In this document: one piece after another, positions 42,478 to 52,010 of the stretch
How positions within the stretch are numbered: the stretch's first letter is position 1
How the letters are laid out: every line of letters begins with the position of its first letter
DNA from: Paucibacter aquatile
GTDB lineage: Bacteria > Pseudomonadota > Gammaproteobacteria > Burkholderiales > Burkholderiaceae_C
DNA: 64,000 nucleotides
Direction of reading: 5' to 3'
Assembly: GCF_002885975.1 (NCBI RefSeq)
Contig: NZ_POSP01000004.1
Span: 1-64,000 of the forward strand
Position numbers and translations under genes: made by a program
Notes under the pieces: generated by a model
Told to the model about the DNA's origin: nothing
Seen by the model: the letters and a program-made list of their open reading frames with translations, nothing else
The model's database searches: none

Positions 42478-43983
42478 CTAGGCGTACAGATCGACCACGC
42501 CCTGGCTGCGTCGCGTGCCGCCGGCCGGGCCAGAGAGGCTGGCTTCGCTGCTGCTCACGCCCATCTCGAGTCGGTTGCCGCGGCCCTTGTGGCCGCGTCC
42601 GCTGTCGTCTCGTGCTTCGGTCTGGGCCGAGGGGTCCCGGGCTTGCTGGAACACGCCGCCGCCGCTCAGTGTCAGGCCGCTGTCGCGCAGGGCGGCTGCC
42701 AAGTCGGGCAGGCTTTGCTCCAGAATCTGGCGCGTCTCGGCATGCTCGGCGTGGAAGGAAATCTGTGCCTGCTGGCCTTCCAGCACGATTTGCACCTGCA
42801 CCGGGCCCATCTCGGCCGGATTCAGGTGGAGCTGGGCTTCTTGCACGCCATCGGCGGCCAGCACACTGAGTCTCGCGCCCAGCTCGGGAGCGAAGGCCGG
42901 GGCATGCAGCGGCGACTGCAGATGCAACTGGGCGCTCTCGGCGCTGCCGCTGTTGGCCGGTGTTTGGGCGGTGGCGTCGGCGGCCTGGCCGCGGCTCAGC
43001 GCATCCAGGCCTGTGGCAGCCTGGGCTGCGGTCAAGGCGGCGGTGGCGGGGCTGTTTGCATCCGGATAGCCGCTGGCGCCTTGAAGCATGCGGGCGAAGC
43101 TGCTGCCTTCGCTGCCGGCCAAGGGCAGCGTGCCAGCCGCGCCTGTGGCGGCTGGGCTGGCGCCCGTGGCATTCAGGTCCTTGCCGAACACCTGAGCCTG
43201 GGCGCGGTCCACGGTGCTGGCGCGCCGGCTGCCGAGATCGCTGGCACCGGGGATGCTGTCGCGCCGCAGGCTGCGGCTGCCGTCCGGGCGGGCCGTTGTG
43301 GGGGTCGTGGTGGCGTCGAGTTCACCCATCTCGCCGGGCCGGCCGCCGCGAGCGGCCTCGATGGCGAGTGCGTCGGAATCGCTGTCTTCTGCTTTGTCCT
43401 CAGGTTGAGCCTGCTCGCGGCTCTGGCCGTTCCAGGCCTGCGTGTCGCTGCGCGGTGTGCTGGGCTCGGCCGTGGCTGGGGCTTTGGGGGCGGCAGCGGT
43501 GTCGCCGCTGCGTTCATCGGCTGTGGGCTTGCGGGTGCTGGCGCTGCTGCGATCGAGTTCGGCACCGCTGTCGCTGCCGCCCGCTTTGCTGGGCGGCTGT
43601 GCGCTCAAGGCCTGGCGCTCGGCCGCGCCCGCGGGTTTGGCGGCGGACTGATTCTGGGCGCGGCGTGCGGCCAGCTTCTGTTCCTGGCTTTGCGTTTCGC
43701 TGCGGCGTTCGGCCAGACGTTCGGCGCTGCGCTCGGGCGTGGCCGGGCGCAGATTGGCCGGGGATGTGCTTGGGGGCGTGGGCGCTGCTGCAGCCGCGAC
43801 CGTGGGCTTGGGTGCGGCGGCGGCCACATCCAGCTTGTTCAACATCTGCTTGAACTGCAGGGCGGTTTCTTCGCTGCTGGCGCTGGGCGTGAAACGTGGG
43901 GCTGCGGCGCCAGACTGGCGCAGGGCGGCCGCGCGGGCGCTGTCCTGGGCGGCCAGCAGTTGGGCATTCAAAGGGCTGGACAT
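42478..43983 (-). CDS. fliK: Flagellar hook-length control protein FliK
   Basis: Secreted ruler that stops hook growth and switches export specificity. The 501-residue protein has a long, Ala/Ser/Pro/Gln-rich disordered ruler region, and a compact C-terminal domain near residues 390-480 (AQLHLNPAEMGPVQVQIVLEGQQAQISFHAE ... LPDLAAALRDSGLTLSG), the Flg_hook domain. AGGAG lies 10 bases before the ATG. The region 42302-42477 between fliK and fliL has no gene. Confidence 0.92.
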   Translation of the reverse strand: MSSPLNAQLLAAQDSARAAALRQSGAAAPRFTPSASSEETALQFKQMLNKLDVAAAAPKPTVAAAAAPTPPSTSPANLRPATPERSAERLAERRSETQSQEQKLAARRAQNQSAAKPAGAAERQALSAQPPSKAGGSDSGAELDRSSASTRKPTADERSGDTAAAPKAPATAEPSTPRSDTQAWNGQSREQAQPEDKAEDSDSDALAIEAARGGRPGEMGELDATTTPTTARPDGSRSLRRDSIPGASDLGSRRASTVDRAQAQVFGKDLNATGASPAATGAAGTLPLAGSEGSSFARMLQGASGYPDANSPATAALTAAQAATGLDALSRGQAADATAQTPANSGSAESAQLHLQSPLHAPAFAPELGARLSVLAADGVQEAQLHLNPAEMGPVQVQIVLEGQQAQISFHAEHAETRQILEQSLPDLAAALRDSGLTLSGGGVFQQARDPSAQTEARDDSGRGHKGRGNRLEMGVSSSEASLSGPAGGTRRSQGVVDLYA

Positions 43984-44011
43984 GGGGGCACTCCTGGCTT
44001 GCGCGGCCGGC

Positions 44012-44485
44012 TCAGGCGCTCAGGCGCACAAAGGGATTGGCGCCGGCGTAGGCAGCGCGCGAGGCCTGCTCGTCGGTGGCCTTCTGTTCCTGGCGTTGCG
44101 CGCTGCGGCTGATTTCCAGACGGCGGCGCTCCAGCAGCTTGCGCACCGAGGCCACGCGCATTTCCAGCGCTTGCAGCTGTTCGCGTGCGTTTTGCACGCG
44201 CTGGTCGGCGAACTCGGCAATGTGGCTCTGGCTGGTGATGGCGTCGTTCAGGCGCATGCCGAAGTTCTGGTAGCAGCCGACGATGTCCATCGTGCCCTGG
44301 CGGGCGAACTGCTGGCTCCAGCGCAGCTGGTAGTCGTTGCGGTACTGGGCCAGATCGCCGTGCTGGGCGCGCGCGCGCTGGGCGCGGGCCTGGGCGTCTT
44401 GCAGCTGGCGCAGGCCCTCGTCACGTTCGGCCTCGGCCCGTTCGAGCAGGATGCTCAGGACCTGGAGATTGCTGGAACTGCTCAT
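44012..44485 (-). CDS. fliJ: Flagellar export protein FliJ
   Basis: Coiled-coil stalk protein of the export ATPase. The 157 residues are almost all helical and rich in Gln/Arg/Glu (LSILLERAEAERDEGLRQLQDAQARAQRAR and a second long helix near residues 90-130). Position directly after fliI and before fliK supports the call. Confidence 0.9.
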   Translation of the reverse strand: MSSSSNLQVLSILLERAEAERDEGLRQLQDAQARAQRARAQHGDLAQYRNDYQLRWSQQFARQGTMDIVGCYQNFGMRLNDAITSQSHIAEFADQRVQNAREQLQALEMRVASVRKLLERRRLEISRSAQRQEQKATDEQASRAAYAGANPFVRLSA

Positions 44486-44544
44486 TTAGCGATCCTCGGT
44501 AGTGCGGCGAGGTCCGATGCGGACCTCTGGTGTATCGGCAGAAT

Positions 44545-46047
44545 TCAGGCGTCCTTGATCACGGCCGACAGCTGGCGAACGCTGTCGGCCAGCAAGGCCG
44601 GGCTGTGCATGTCCTGCTGCAGCAGGCGGCTGATGTCGGGGTGCAGGCGCACGGCCAGGTCCAGTTCATGGTCATGTCCGGGCGCGTAGGCGCCCAGCTG
44701 GATCAGGTCGCGGGCCTTGTTGTATTTGGCGAGCAGCTGGCGGCAGCGGCGGGCGGCGTCGATATGGCTTTGCGGCGCCACATTGGTCATCACCCGCGAG
44801 ATCGAGCGCTCGATGTCGATGGCCGGGTAATGGCCGGCCTCGGCCAGCTCGCGGCTCAGCACGATGTGGCCGTCCAGAATCCCGCGCGCCGCGTCGGCGA
44901 TCGGGTCTTGCTGGTCGTCGCCTTCGCTGAGCACGGTGTAGAAGGCGGTGATCGAGCCTTCGCCCGGCAGGCCGTTGCCGCTGCGTTCCACCAGCTGGGG
45001 CAGCTTGGCGAAGCAGCTCGGCGGATAGCCCTTGGTGGCCGGCGGCTCGCCAATGGCCAGGGCGATCTCGCGTTGGGCCATGGCATAGCGGGTCAGCGAG
45101 TCCATCAGCAGCAGCACGTGCAGGCCTTGGTCGCGGAAGTTTTCGGCGATCGCCGTGGCGTAGTGCGCACCTTGCATGCGCACCAGAGGCGGGGCATCGG
45201 CCGGCGCGGCCACCACGACCGAGCGCTGCAGGCCTTCCTCGCCGAGGATGTCCTCGATGAATTCCTTCACTTCCCGGCCGCGTTCGCCGATCAGGCCGAC
45301 GACGATGACATCGGCCTGCGTGTAGCGGGCCATCATGCCCAGCAGCACCGATTTGCCGACGCCGGTGCCGGCGAACAGGCCCAGGCGCTGGCCTCGGCCG
45401 ACGGTCAGCATGGTGTTGATGGCGCGCACGCCGGTGTCCAGGGCGCTGCGCACCGGGTCGCGATCCATGGCATTGATGGGGCGGCGCACCATGGGCTCGG
45501 CATGGGTCATCTGCAGGGGGCCGCGGCGGTCCAGCGGATGGCCGTGCGAATCGACCACGCGGCCCAGCAGGCCCTGACCCATGGGCAGGTGCAGGCCGCG
45601 GTCTTCGTTGCGGCGCCAGGGGTGCAGGGGTTTGCCCAGCTGCGGGCCCATCAGGGGCAGGGCGCGCGGCACGACCATGGCGCCGCTGGACAAGCCCTGG
45701 ATTTCATCGGTGGGCATCAGGTAGGCGCGGTCGCCCGAGAAGCCCACCACCTCAGCCTTGACCGGTCGCTGGCCGCGTTGCGGGTTGGCGCTGGAGCTGG
45801 GCATGTGGATCTCGCAGACCGAACCCACCGGCACCTTGACCCCCGTGGCTTCCAGCACCAGGCCGGCCACACGCACCAGCTTGCCTTGCGATTCCAGTGG
45901 CGTGCTGTTGCTGGCGAACTCCTGCAGATTGCTCAGGTACTGCAGCCAGCGGCCTTGGCGGCCAGCGGCTGGGCTGTCGTCCTGGGCTTCGTCGTCGGTG
46001 CGCTCGGCCTCGATCTCATCAGCCAGCGTTCCGTAGTACTGCTCCAT
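44545..46047 (-). CDS. fliI: Flagellum-specific ATP synthase FliI
   Basis: Export ATPase related to F1-beta. The 500-residue protein has the P-loop GLFAGTGVGKSVLLGMMAR near residue 165, the Walker B region HVLLLMDSLTRYAMAQREI and GSITAFYTVLSEGDDQQDPI. The ATG at 46047 (MEQYYGTLAD) follows GGAGG and overlaps the fliH stop (TGATG); a longer frame at 46113 overlaps fliH and adds non-family sequence. Confidence 0.96.
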   Translation of the reverse strand: MEQYYGTLADEIEAERTDDEAQDDSPAAGRQGRWLQYLSNLQEFASNSTPLESQGKLVRVAGLVLEATGVKVPVGSVCEIHMPSSSANPQRGQRPVKAEVVGFSGDRAYLMPTDEIQGLSSGAMVVPRALPLMGPQLGKPLHPWRRNEDRGLHLPMGQGLLGRVVDSHGHPLDRRGPLQMTHAEPMVRRPINAMDRDPVRSALDTGVRAINTMLTVGRGQRLGLFAGTGVGKSVLLGMMARYTQADVIVVGLIGERGREVKEFIEDILGEEGLQRSVVVAAPADAPPLVRMQGAHYATAIAENFRDQGLHVLLLMDSLTRYAMAQREIALAIGEPPATKGYPPSCFAKLPQLVERSGNGLPGEGSITAFYTVLSEGDDQQDPIADAARGILDGHIVLSRELAEAGHYPAIDIERSISRVMTNVAPQSHIDAARRCRQLLAKYNKARDLIQLGAYAPGHDHELDLAVRLHPDISRLLQQDMHSPALLADSVRQLSAVIKDA

Positions 46048-46853
46048 CACAGGTCCTCCTGCGTGGGCTGGGTGGGCTCGGCATCGTTGCGGCCGCTGCG
46101 GCGGTCTTCCCACAGCGAGGCCTGGCCCATGGCCGCGGCGGCCTGCTGCCAGCGGGCGGCCAGGCTGGCGTCGACGCTGCTGATGTCGGAATCGACCCGG
46201 CAGCCGCCGCGCGGTACTTCGGGGTCGGGCAGGAGCTGGGCATCGCGCGCGCGCAGCTCCTCGCCGGCGCCTTCCTGCACCAGCGGGTAGTCGCTGGGAT
46301 TGACGCGCACGCGCACATGGCGGGCCGAGAGCTGCAACGCTTCCACGGCATCGTGGGCCACCTTGGCGATGTGCTCCGGGCGCTGCGTGATCTCGCTGCG
46401 CACCACCTGGCGGGCCAGCTCCACGGCGCAGCGCGCCAGGCTGCGGGCCATCTCGTCCTCCAGGGCGCGGAAATCGGCGTCGAAGCTGCTCACCAGCTGG
46501 CCGATCTGGGCGCTCATCTGCTGGGCAAAGCTTTTCTTGAAGGCATCGAGCGCGGCCATGCCGTCGCGGTAGCCGTCCTGGTAGCCGGTTTGACGGGCGG
46601 CGTGCAGCAGCTCCTGCAGATCGGGTTCCGGCGGCGGTGCGGGCTCGGCCACCTCGGGCTGGGCGTTGGCCGGGGCCGGTGCGCTGATCGGTGCGCGCTG
46701 GGTGTTCACGGCACCGTGGAAGGCATCCGGGTTCCAGGCGGCAAAGCTCTGCACTTCTTCGCGCGGAATGAAGCGGCTGTAGCTGCTGGTGCGCGGCGGC
46801 GCCGACGGGTCACGCGGCGGCGGTGGCACTTGGCGGGGCGGGCGAGGGGTCAT
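46047..46853 (-). CDS. fliH: Flagellar assembly protein FliH
   Basis: Negative regulator and stator of FliI. The 268 residues have a Pro-rich N-terminal 80 residues, then a helical region (LLHAARQTGYQDGYRDGMAALDAFK, where GY-x2-G repeats are family-like) and the C-terminal domain (LARCAVELARQVVRSEITQRPEHIAKV ... VRVNPSDYPLV ... RGGCRVDSDISSVDASL). Confidence 0.93.
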   Translation of the reverse strand: MTPRPPRQVPPPPRDPSAPPRTSSYSRFIPREEVQSFAAWNPDAFHGAVNTQRAPISAPAPANAQPEVAEPAPPPEPDLQELLHAARQTGYQDGYRDGMAALDAFKKSFAQQMSAQIGQLVSSFDADFRALEDEMARSLARCAVELARQVVRSEITQRPEHIAKVAHDAVEALQLSARHVRVRVNPSDYPLVQEGAGEELRARDAQLLPDPEVPRGGCRVDSDISSVDASLAARWQQAAAAMGQASLWEDRRSGRNDAEPTQPTQEDL

Positions 46854-46865
46854 GACTCAATCGCC

Positions 46866-47861
46866 TCAAACGAATTGGTCGTCGCCGCCGCCCGCCAGCA
46901 CGATGGTGCCTTCGTCCACCAGACGGCGCACGATCTTGAGCATTTCCTTCTGCTCGGCTTCCACCTCGGACAGGCGCACCGGGCCGCGCGATTCCAGGTC
47001 TTCGCGCAGGGTTTCGGCCGCGCGGCTCGACATATTGCGCAGGATCTTTTCGCGCAGCTCGGCGCTCGCGCCCTTGAGGGCCACCACCAGGGATTCGCTC
47101 TGCACTTCCTTGAGCACGGCCTGGATGCCTTTGTCGTCGATCTTGTCGAGATCGTCGAAGGTGAACATGTTGTCCATGATCTTCTGGGCCAGGTCGGCAT
47201 CGGCTTCGCGGATGTAATCCAGCACCGAGGCTTCCACGCTGGAGCCCAGCATATTGATGATCTCGGCCGCGGTCTTGACGCCGCCGAGGTTGGATTTCTT
47301 CATGCGCTCGCCGCCGGCCAGCACCTGGCTCATGACCTCGTTCAGGTCCTTCAGCGCCATGGGCTGGATGCCGTCCAGGGTGGCGATGCGTACCAGCACC
47401 TCGTTGCGCTGACGCTCGGTGAAGACCTTGAGCACCGAGCTGGTCTGGTCAAAGTCCAGATGGGCCAGGATGGCGGCAATGATCTGCGGGTGTTCGTTGC
47501 GCAGCAGCTCGGCCACCGAGGCCGCGTCCATCCACTTCAGGCTTTCGATCGAGGACACATCGCTGCCTTGCAGGATGCGGTCGAGCAGCAGATTGGCCTT
47601 GTCTTCGCCCAGGGCCTTGCGCAGCACCTGACGCACGTATTCATCGGTGTCGGAGACCAGGGTGCTCTGGGTTTCGGCCACGGCGTCGAAGCGGGTCAGC
47701 ACCTGCTCGACCTTGTCACGGCCCACGACCTTGAGCTTGGCAATGGTCTCGCCCAGCTTCTGCACCTCTTTCGGGGCCAGATGCTTGAAGACTTCCGACG
47801 CTTCCTCCTCGCCGAGAGACATCAGCAAGATGGCAGCGTCTTCGATTCCTTTGTCATCCAT
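46866..47861 (-). CDS. fliG: Flagellar motor switch protein FliG
   Basis: C-ring protein that contacts the stator. The 331 residues show the N-terminal FliF-binding domain (IEDAAILLMSLGEEEASEVFKHL), the EHPQIIAAILAHL armadillo motif and the C-terminal torque domain with charged residues (DDKGIQAVLKEVQSESLVVALKG, LREKILRNMSSRAAETLREDLE). Confidence 0.97.
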   Translation of the reverse strand: MDDKGIEDAAILLMSLGEEEASEVFKHLAPKEVQKLGETIAKLKVVGRDKVEQVLTRFDAVAETQSTLVSDTDEYVRQVLRKALGEDKANLLLDRILQGSDVSSIESLKWMDAASVAELLRNEHPQIIAAILAHLDFDQTSSVLKVFTERQRNEVLVRIATLDGIQPMALKDLNEVMSQVLAGGERMKKSNLGGVKTAAEIINMLGSSVEASVLDYIREADADLAQKIMDNMFTFDDLDKIDDKGIQAVLKEVQSESLVVALKGASAELREKILRNMSSRAAETLREDLESRGPVRLSEVEAEQKEMLKIVRRLVDEGTIVLAGGGDDQFV

Positions 47862-47911
47862 GGTCGGGCTCGTTGGTCAATGTGGCGGGGGAGACGCGCG
47901 GCCGGTCCGGC

Positions 47912-49594
47912 TCACTCGACCTCACCGTTGATCCAGTTGCGCATGATGTTGGCCACGGCAATCGGGTTCTCGCGAGCCAGTGCGCGGGCACGCTCAAGTT
48001 TTTCGTTAGCCACCGGGCCGCTCAGGGCGGGCAGGCCGCCGTCGGCGCCCAGGGCGGGCAGTTCGTTCTCGTCGTCGACCACGGCGTTGAGCTGCGAGGC
48101 GGTGTCGCTGGCTTCCGGCGGTGGCGGGTTGGCGGCCTTGATGGCCGGGCGCACCATGCCGAACACGGCAATCAGGGCCACCAGCACCAAGGCCAGTGGC
48201 ACGGCAGCGCTGCGCAGCAGGTCCAGCACAAAGGGCTGCTTCCACAGCGGCAGTTCCACTTCTTCTTGCTTGTCTTGCAGGAAGGGCGCGCTGATGATCT
48301 TGAGCGAGTCACCACGCTCCTGGTTGAAGCCCATGGTCTCCTTGACCAGAGCGGTCAGCTTGTCCAGCTCTTCCTGCGGAACCGGGATGTTGGCAACCTT
48401 GGACTTGGGGTCGGTGTTGGGGCGGTGGTTGATGACCACGGCCGCATTCAGTCGGCGCACATTGCCGGTGGCGTTGCGCACCACGCGCACGGTCTTGTCG
48501 AGCTCGTAGTTGGTGATGGAGTCGCGCTTGGTGCTGTTGCTGGGCGAACCGCCGGCGGCCTGCAGTGGCGCAGCTTCGCCTTCGATGGGTGCGGTGGCCG
48601 GGGCTTGCGGCTGGTTGGCGGCGGCACCGGGCACGCCGGTCGGTGGCGCGGGCGTGCCGTTGACGGACTCGTTGGTCTGGGCGCTGCGCACCGCGGCGGT
48701 GGCGCCTTGGCCTCGATTGGGCTTGTACTCTTCGGCCGTGCTCTCGATCTGCGAAAAGTCGACATCGGCCGTCACCGTGGCGCGCAGATTGCCGCGGCCC
48801 ACCACTGGCTCCAGCAGCTCATAAATGCGCTTGTTGAAGTTCGATTCGATTTGCTGCTTGTATTGCAGCTGTTGGCTGTCCAGGCCATTGCTGGCTTCCG
48901 GGCTGTTGGACAGCAGGGCTCCGGTCTGATCCAGCACGCTGACGGCCTTGGCCGACAGACCCGGCACGCTGGCCGAAACCAGGTGGACGATGCCGGCGAT
49001 CTGGGCGCGGTCCAGCGAGCGGCCGCCGCGCAGGGTCAGCATGACCGAGGCGCTGGGCTTTTGCTGCTCGCGGAAGAAGCCGTTTTGCTCCGGCATGGCC
49101 AGGTGCACGCGGGCATCGGCCACATCGGCCAGGGCGGTGATGGTGCGGGTCAGTTCGCCTTCCAGGCCGCGCTGGAAGTTCAGCCGTTCGTTGAACTGGG
49201 TCTGGCCGATGGAGCTCTTGTCCATCAGCTCGAAGCCCACGCTGCTGCCCTTGGGCAGGCCGGCCGAGGCCAGCTTCATGCGCACGTCGTAAACCTGGGC
49301 CGCCGGCACGAGAATGGTGCCGCCGGGTTCGTGGCGGTAGGGCACGTTCAGCTGGGCCAGCTGGGCGATGACGGCGCCGCCGTCCTTGTCGGACAAGCCG
49401 GTGAACACCGGCCGGTAGTCGCCCTGGTTGGACCACAGGGTGATGGCCAGCACGGCGGCGGCCAGCATGGCCAGGCCGCCGCCCATCATCAGCTTGTTGC
49501 GCACCGGCAAGGCTGCAAGGCGGGCACCGAAGCTGGCAGGCTCGGGTGTCACCAAGGGCAGGGTGTTGGCGGCGGGGCTGAGGGCGTTGTCCAT
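47912..49594 (-). CDS. fliF: Flagellar M-ring protein FliF
   Basis: Forms the MS-ring, the first basal-body structure. The 560 residues have a first membrane segment near 35-55 (LMMGGGLAMLAAAVLAITLW), ring-building motifs (DKDGGAVIAQLAQLNVPYR; GLPKGSSVGFELMDKSSIGQTQFNERLNFQRGLEGEL), a Gly/Ala/Pro-rich periplasmic loop, a second membrane segment near 450-470 and a cytoplasmic FliG-binding tail. First gene of the operon, divergent from fliE (260 bp between starts). Confidence 0.97.
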   Translation of the reverse strand: MDNALSPAANTLPLVTPEPASFGARLAALPVRNKLMMGGGLAMLAAAVLAITLWSNQGDYRPVFTGLSDKDGGAVIAQLAQLNVPYRHEPGGTILVPAAQVYDVRMKLASAGLPKGSSVGFELMDKSSIGQTQFNERLNFQRGLEGELTRTITALADVADARVHLAMPEQNGFFREQQKPSASVMLTLRGGRSLDRAQIAGIVHLVSASVPGLSAKAVSVLDQTGALLSNSPEASNGLDSQQLQYKQQIESNFNKRIYELLEPVVGRGNLRATVTADVDFSQIESTAEEYKPNRGQGATAAVRSAQTNESVNGTPAPPTGVPGAAANQPQAPATAPIEGEAAPLQAAGGSPSNSTKRDSITNYELDKTVRVVRNATGNVRRLNAAVVINHRPNTDPKSKVANIPVPQEELDKLTALVKETMGFNQERGDSLKIISAPFLQDKQEEVELPLWKQPFVLDLLRSAAVPLALVLVALIAVFGMVRPAIKAANPPPPEASDTASQLNAVVDDENELPALGADGGLPALSGPVANEKLERARALARENPIAVANIMRNWINGEVE

Positions 49595-49854
49595 GAGTCG
49601 GGCCGGGCTGGAGGGCGGGTCTGTCGGTCTGAAAGTGAAGAGGCGGGTGCCAATCCGTGATGGTTTTCACGGCGGGCGACAGGCATTGCCGATGCATTGA
49701 ATTATTCGGATTTGCCCCCTCAAGAAAGCCTGGAACAGGCCGAAGAACCGAGCGCAGTTCCCTCCTTCAGGCGGCGCGTCCGGGCCTACAGTTCCCTCCA
49801 TCGCTCCGGCTCTGGCTTCGCCTTGGCCACGGGGCGTGGATGGAGTCCCTTGTC

Positions 49855-50178
49855 ATGGAACTGAAGCTCAGACCTTTTGATTTCGCCCAGGCCACCGCGC
49901 GCGCTGGCCTGAACATCAATGGCGAGCCGCTGTCCAAGGCCAAGGCCACGGGCGGCGCCAGTTTTGGCGACGCCATGGCCCAGGCCATGCAAGGCGTGAG
50001 TCGCTCGCAGAACGAGGCCTCACGCTTGCAGCGCGAGGTGCAGCTGGACAACCCGACCGTCAGCCTGGAAGAGACCATGGTGGCCATGCAGAAGGCCCAG
50101 ATCGGTTTCCAAGCCACCTTGCAGGTCCGCAACCGCCTGGTGTCCGCCTATTCGGAAATCATGAACATGCAGGTCTGA
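49855..50178 (+). CDS. fliE: Flagellar hook-basal body complex protein FliE
   Basis: Junction protein between MS-ring and rod, and an early export substrate. The 107 residues contain the C-terminal FliE signature (LEETMVAMQKAQIGFQATLQVRNRLVSAYSEIMNMQV). The ATG at 49855 has GGAG nine bases upstream; another in-frame ATG lies 15 bases earlier. It is divergent from fliF, and no clear sigma-54 or sigma-28 promoter was found in the intergenic region. Confidence 0.95.
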   Translation: MELKLRPFDFAQATARAGLNINGEPLSKAKATGGASFGDAMAQAMQGVSRSQNEASRLQREVQLDNPTVSLEETMVAMQKAQIGFQATLQVRNRLVSAYSEIMNMQV

Positions 50179-50273
50179 CGGGGTAGGGGGGGGCTGAGGC
50201 TCCGCCCGTCCCGCGGCATTCGATGCTGTTTCTTGCGCAAGGCTTCCCGCGTTGCGCTCCAGGCCCGAGGCCT

Positions 50274-50822
50274 TCAGCAGGGCGAGGCCGTCTGGGCTGC
50301 CGGCCCGCACACCTGCACCCGCCCCATGCTGTTGAGTTCTACGCGCAGGGCTTGGCCCTTGCCGGTGCTGAAGGCCGTGGCGCCATGTCGCGGCGCCTGG
50401 CCCAGGGCTGGCTCAAACTCGGCATCGACGGCTGAATCCATTCGCACATCGGGGTAGTCACGCCCCTTGCTACGGGTCAGTGTGCAGGCGGTGGCTCGCC
50501 CAGTGGCTGGATCGAAGGACTTGCTGCTGCCGGCCACCGTGGGGCCGCAGTCGCAGGGGTGGTCGCGGCTGATGCCCCAGCACCACTCTGGCCCGGCCTG
50601 AAAGCTCACGAACACCGGGCTGCGCTGGGACACGCTCATCTCCCGCGCGTTGCGCAGGTCCATCAGCAGGCTGTTGGCCGCGTCGCGCAGCTGCTGGCGC
50701 TGGATGAAGCTGCGGTAACTGGGCACGGCAACGGCCATCACCACGGCCAGCACGGCCATGACCACGGCCGCTTCGAGCAGGGTGAAGCCGCGGTGCATGT
50801 TCGGGCGGCTTTTGTGATTCAT
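50274..50822 (-). CDS. GspH/FimT family pseudopilin
   Basis: A 182-residue type IV pilin-like protein. The prepilin peptidase site and hydrophobic helix are clear (R-GFTLLEAAVVMAVLAVVMAVAVPSY, cleavage after Gly), with Glu5 in place. The globular C-terminal part has the GspH/FimT pattern of paired Cys residues. It belongs to minor pilins of type IV pilus or type II secretion systems, not to flagella. Its ATG overlaps the stop of the upstream PilZ gene by four bases, so the two are translationally coupled. No other pilus gene is present. Confidence 0.85.
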   Translation of the reverse strand: MNHKSRPNMHRGFTLLEAAVVMAVLAVVMAVAVPSYRSFIQRQQLRDAANSLLMDLRNAREMSVSQRSPVFVSFQAGPEWCWGISRDHPCDCGPTVAGSSKSFDPATGRATACTLTRSKGRDYPDVRMDSAVDAEFEPALGQAPRHGATAFSTGKGQALRVELNSMGRVQVCGPAAQTASPC

Positions 50823-51604
50823 GGGGTGCCCTGGGCCTTGCGCAGCAGGCGTGCCATCTTCTGCGCCTGTTCCACATAGTGTTGCAGATCACGCTCGGCG
50901 AGTGGGTCGAGGTTCTCGAAGGTCAAGCCCAGCTGGCGGCTGCCGTCGGTTTGCGGGCGCACATGCTGCAGGCGCAGATCCACCATCAGGCGGGTGTGCC
51001 GGTCCAGCTCCACCCGCACGGCCTGCAGCAGCTGGCCGGTGGCCGGCGCGGCCGGCCCGGGCGGCAGCAGCAGGGCCAGGCCACCGAGGCTCAGGTCCAG
51101 CACGCGCAGGCTGAGGGTGATGGGGCTGGCCTCGTCGGCGCCGGGCACGCAGACATGGGCTTGCGGCGTGCGGCTGGTCGGGCGCACGCGAAAGGCCTGG
51201 CGGCGCTGAAAGCGGTAGAGCTGCTGAGGCAGATTGGCGCGCAGCAGATCATCCTGGCTGGCTTGCGGGCCGGCTTGCAAAAGCATCAGCCCCTCCAGAT
51301 CGAACTGCAGGCGGATCTGGTCCAGATAGGCCACGGCTGTCAGCTCCTGGGCGCCCAGCAGGTTCGGCAGCGGGCTGGCGGCTGCGGGCCGGTCCAGCAG
51401 CAGTCGGCCCTTGTCGGCATCGAGTTCGCAGACTCGGGTGGAGAGGCTGAGGCCCTCCGGTGTGCTGAGGATCAGCGGGGTCTGCTCCTGCTGCAGGCGC
51501 TGCAGCAGACCGAGAATCTCGACCGGGGACTGGATACGAAAATCGCCCGAGTCGGCAGAGGCAGCCGAGTCGGGCGAGGTGGAGGGAGGCGGAGTGGAGC
51601 TCAT
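50819..51604 (-). CDS. PilZ-domain protein, YcgR-like flagellar brake
   Basis: A 261-residue cytosolic protein with an N-terminal YcgR-N-type domain (PVEILGLLQRLQQEQTPLIL, residues ~25-110) and a C-terminal PilZ domain. The c-di-GMP motifs are present: FQRRQAFRVRP (RxxxR) near residue 130 and LDLSLGGLALLL ([D/N]xSxxG). It is therefore likely to slow the motor when c-di-GMP is high. The ATG at 51604 was chosen because upstream residues look non-coding; no clear ribosome-binding site precedes it. It sits between fliT and the pseudopilin. Confidence 0.87.
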   Translation of the reverse strand: MSSTPPPSTSPDSAASADSGDFRIQSPVEILGLLQRLQQEQTPLILSTPEGLSLSTRVCELDADKGRLLLDRPAAASPLPNLLGAQELTAVAYLDQIRLQFDLEGLMLLQAGPQASQDDLLRANLPQQLYRFQRRQAFRVRPTSRTPQAHVCVPGADEASPITLSLRVLDLSLGGLALLLPPGPAAPATGQLLQAVRVELDRHTRLMVDLRLQHVRPQTDGSRQLGLTFENLDPLAERDLQHYVEQAQKMARLLRKAQGTP

Positions 51605-51677
51605 GCGGGAGGGGCGGTTTCGCCCGGGGGGTCTGGCAGGCTCCCGGGCGGCGCGTTGAAAGACCGTGGGCCGGTGT

Positions 51678-51977
51678 TCAGTGCAAGGTTTTGCTCTTGC
51701 CGGACAGCACCTGGTCCAGATCATCCAGCCAGGGTTCGGCCAGATGGCGGATCTCGGCGTCGTTGAGCAGGATGCGCTGCATGATGCGTGTCTTCAGCTT
51801 GTTCTCTTCGGGGGCCAGTTTTTCACCGGCAGCGGCATGCTTGAGCTGGGAGATCAGCAGCACGCAAGCGCCCTCGAGCTTGACGACTTCGTCCCAGTTG
51901 CCGGTGCGTGCGGCGGACAGCATATCGGCGCTGGCTTGCTCAATGGCTTCGTAGTAGCTCAGAAGTTGGGTGTTCAT
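51678..51977 (-). CDS. fliT: Flagellar export chaperone FliT
   Basis: Small helical chaperone for FliD and, in enterics, an inhibitor of FlhDC. The 99 residues start MNTQLLSYYEAIEQASADML and contain the FliT-type WDEVVKLEGAC and HLAEPWLDDLDQVL. Weakly conserved, so the call leans on position directly after fliS. The ATG at 51977 is preferred to one at 51998. Confidence 0.8.
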   Translation of the reverse strand: MNTQLLSYYEAIEQASADMLSAARTGNWDEVVKLEGACVLLISQLKHAAAGEKLAPEENKLKTRIMQRILLNDAEIRHLAEPWLDDLDQVLSGKSKTLH

Positions 51978-52010
51978 CACAATTTCCGCAAGAAACAAGT
52001 GTTAGATGGA

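Noticed and set aside
49595..49854. Sigma-54 promoter between fliF and fliE (minus-strand TGGCAC)
   Set aside because: The GC of the -12 element is missing at the required 10-base distance, so it does not meet the consensus.
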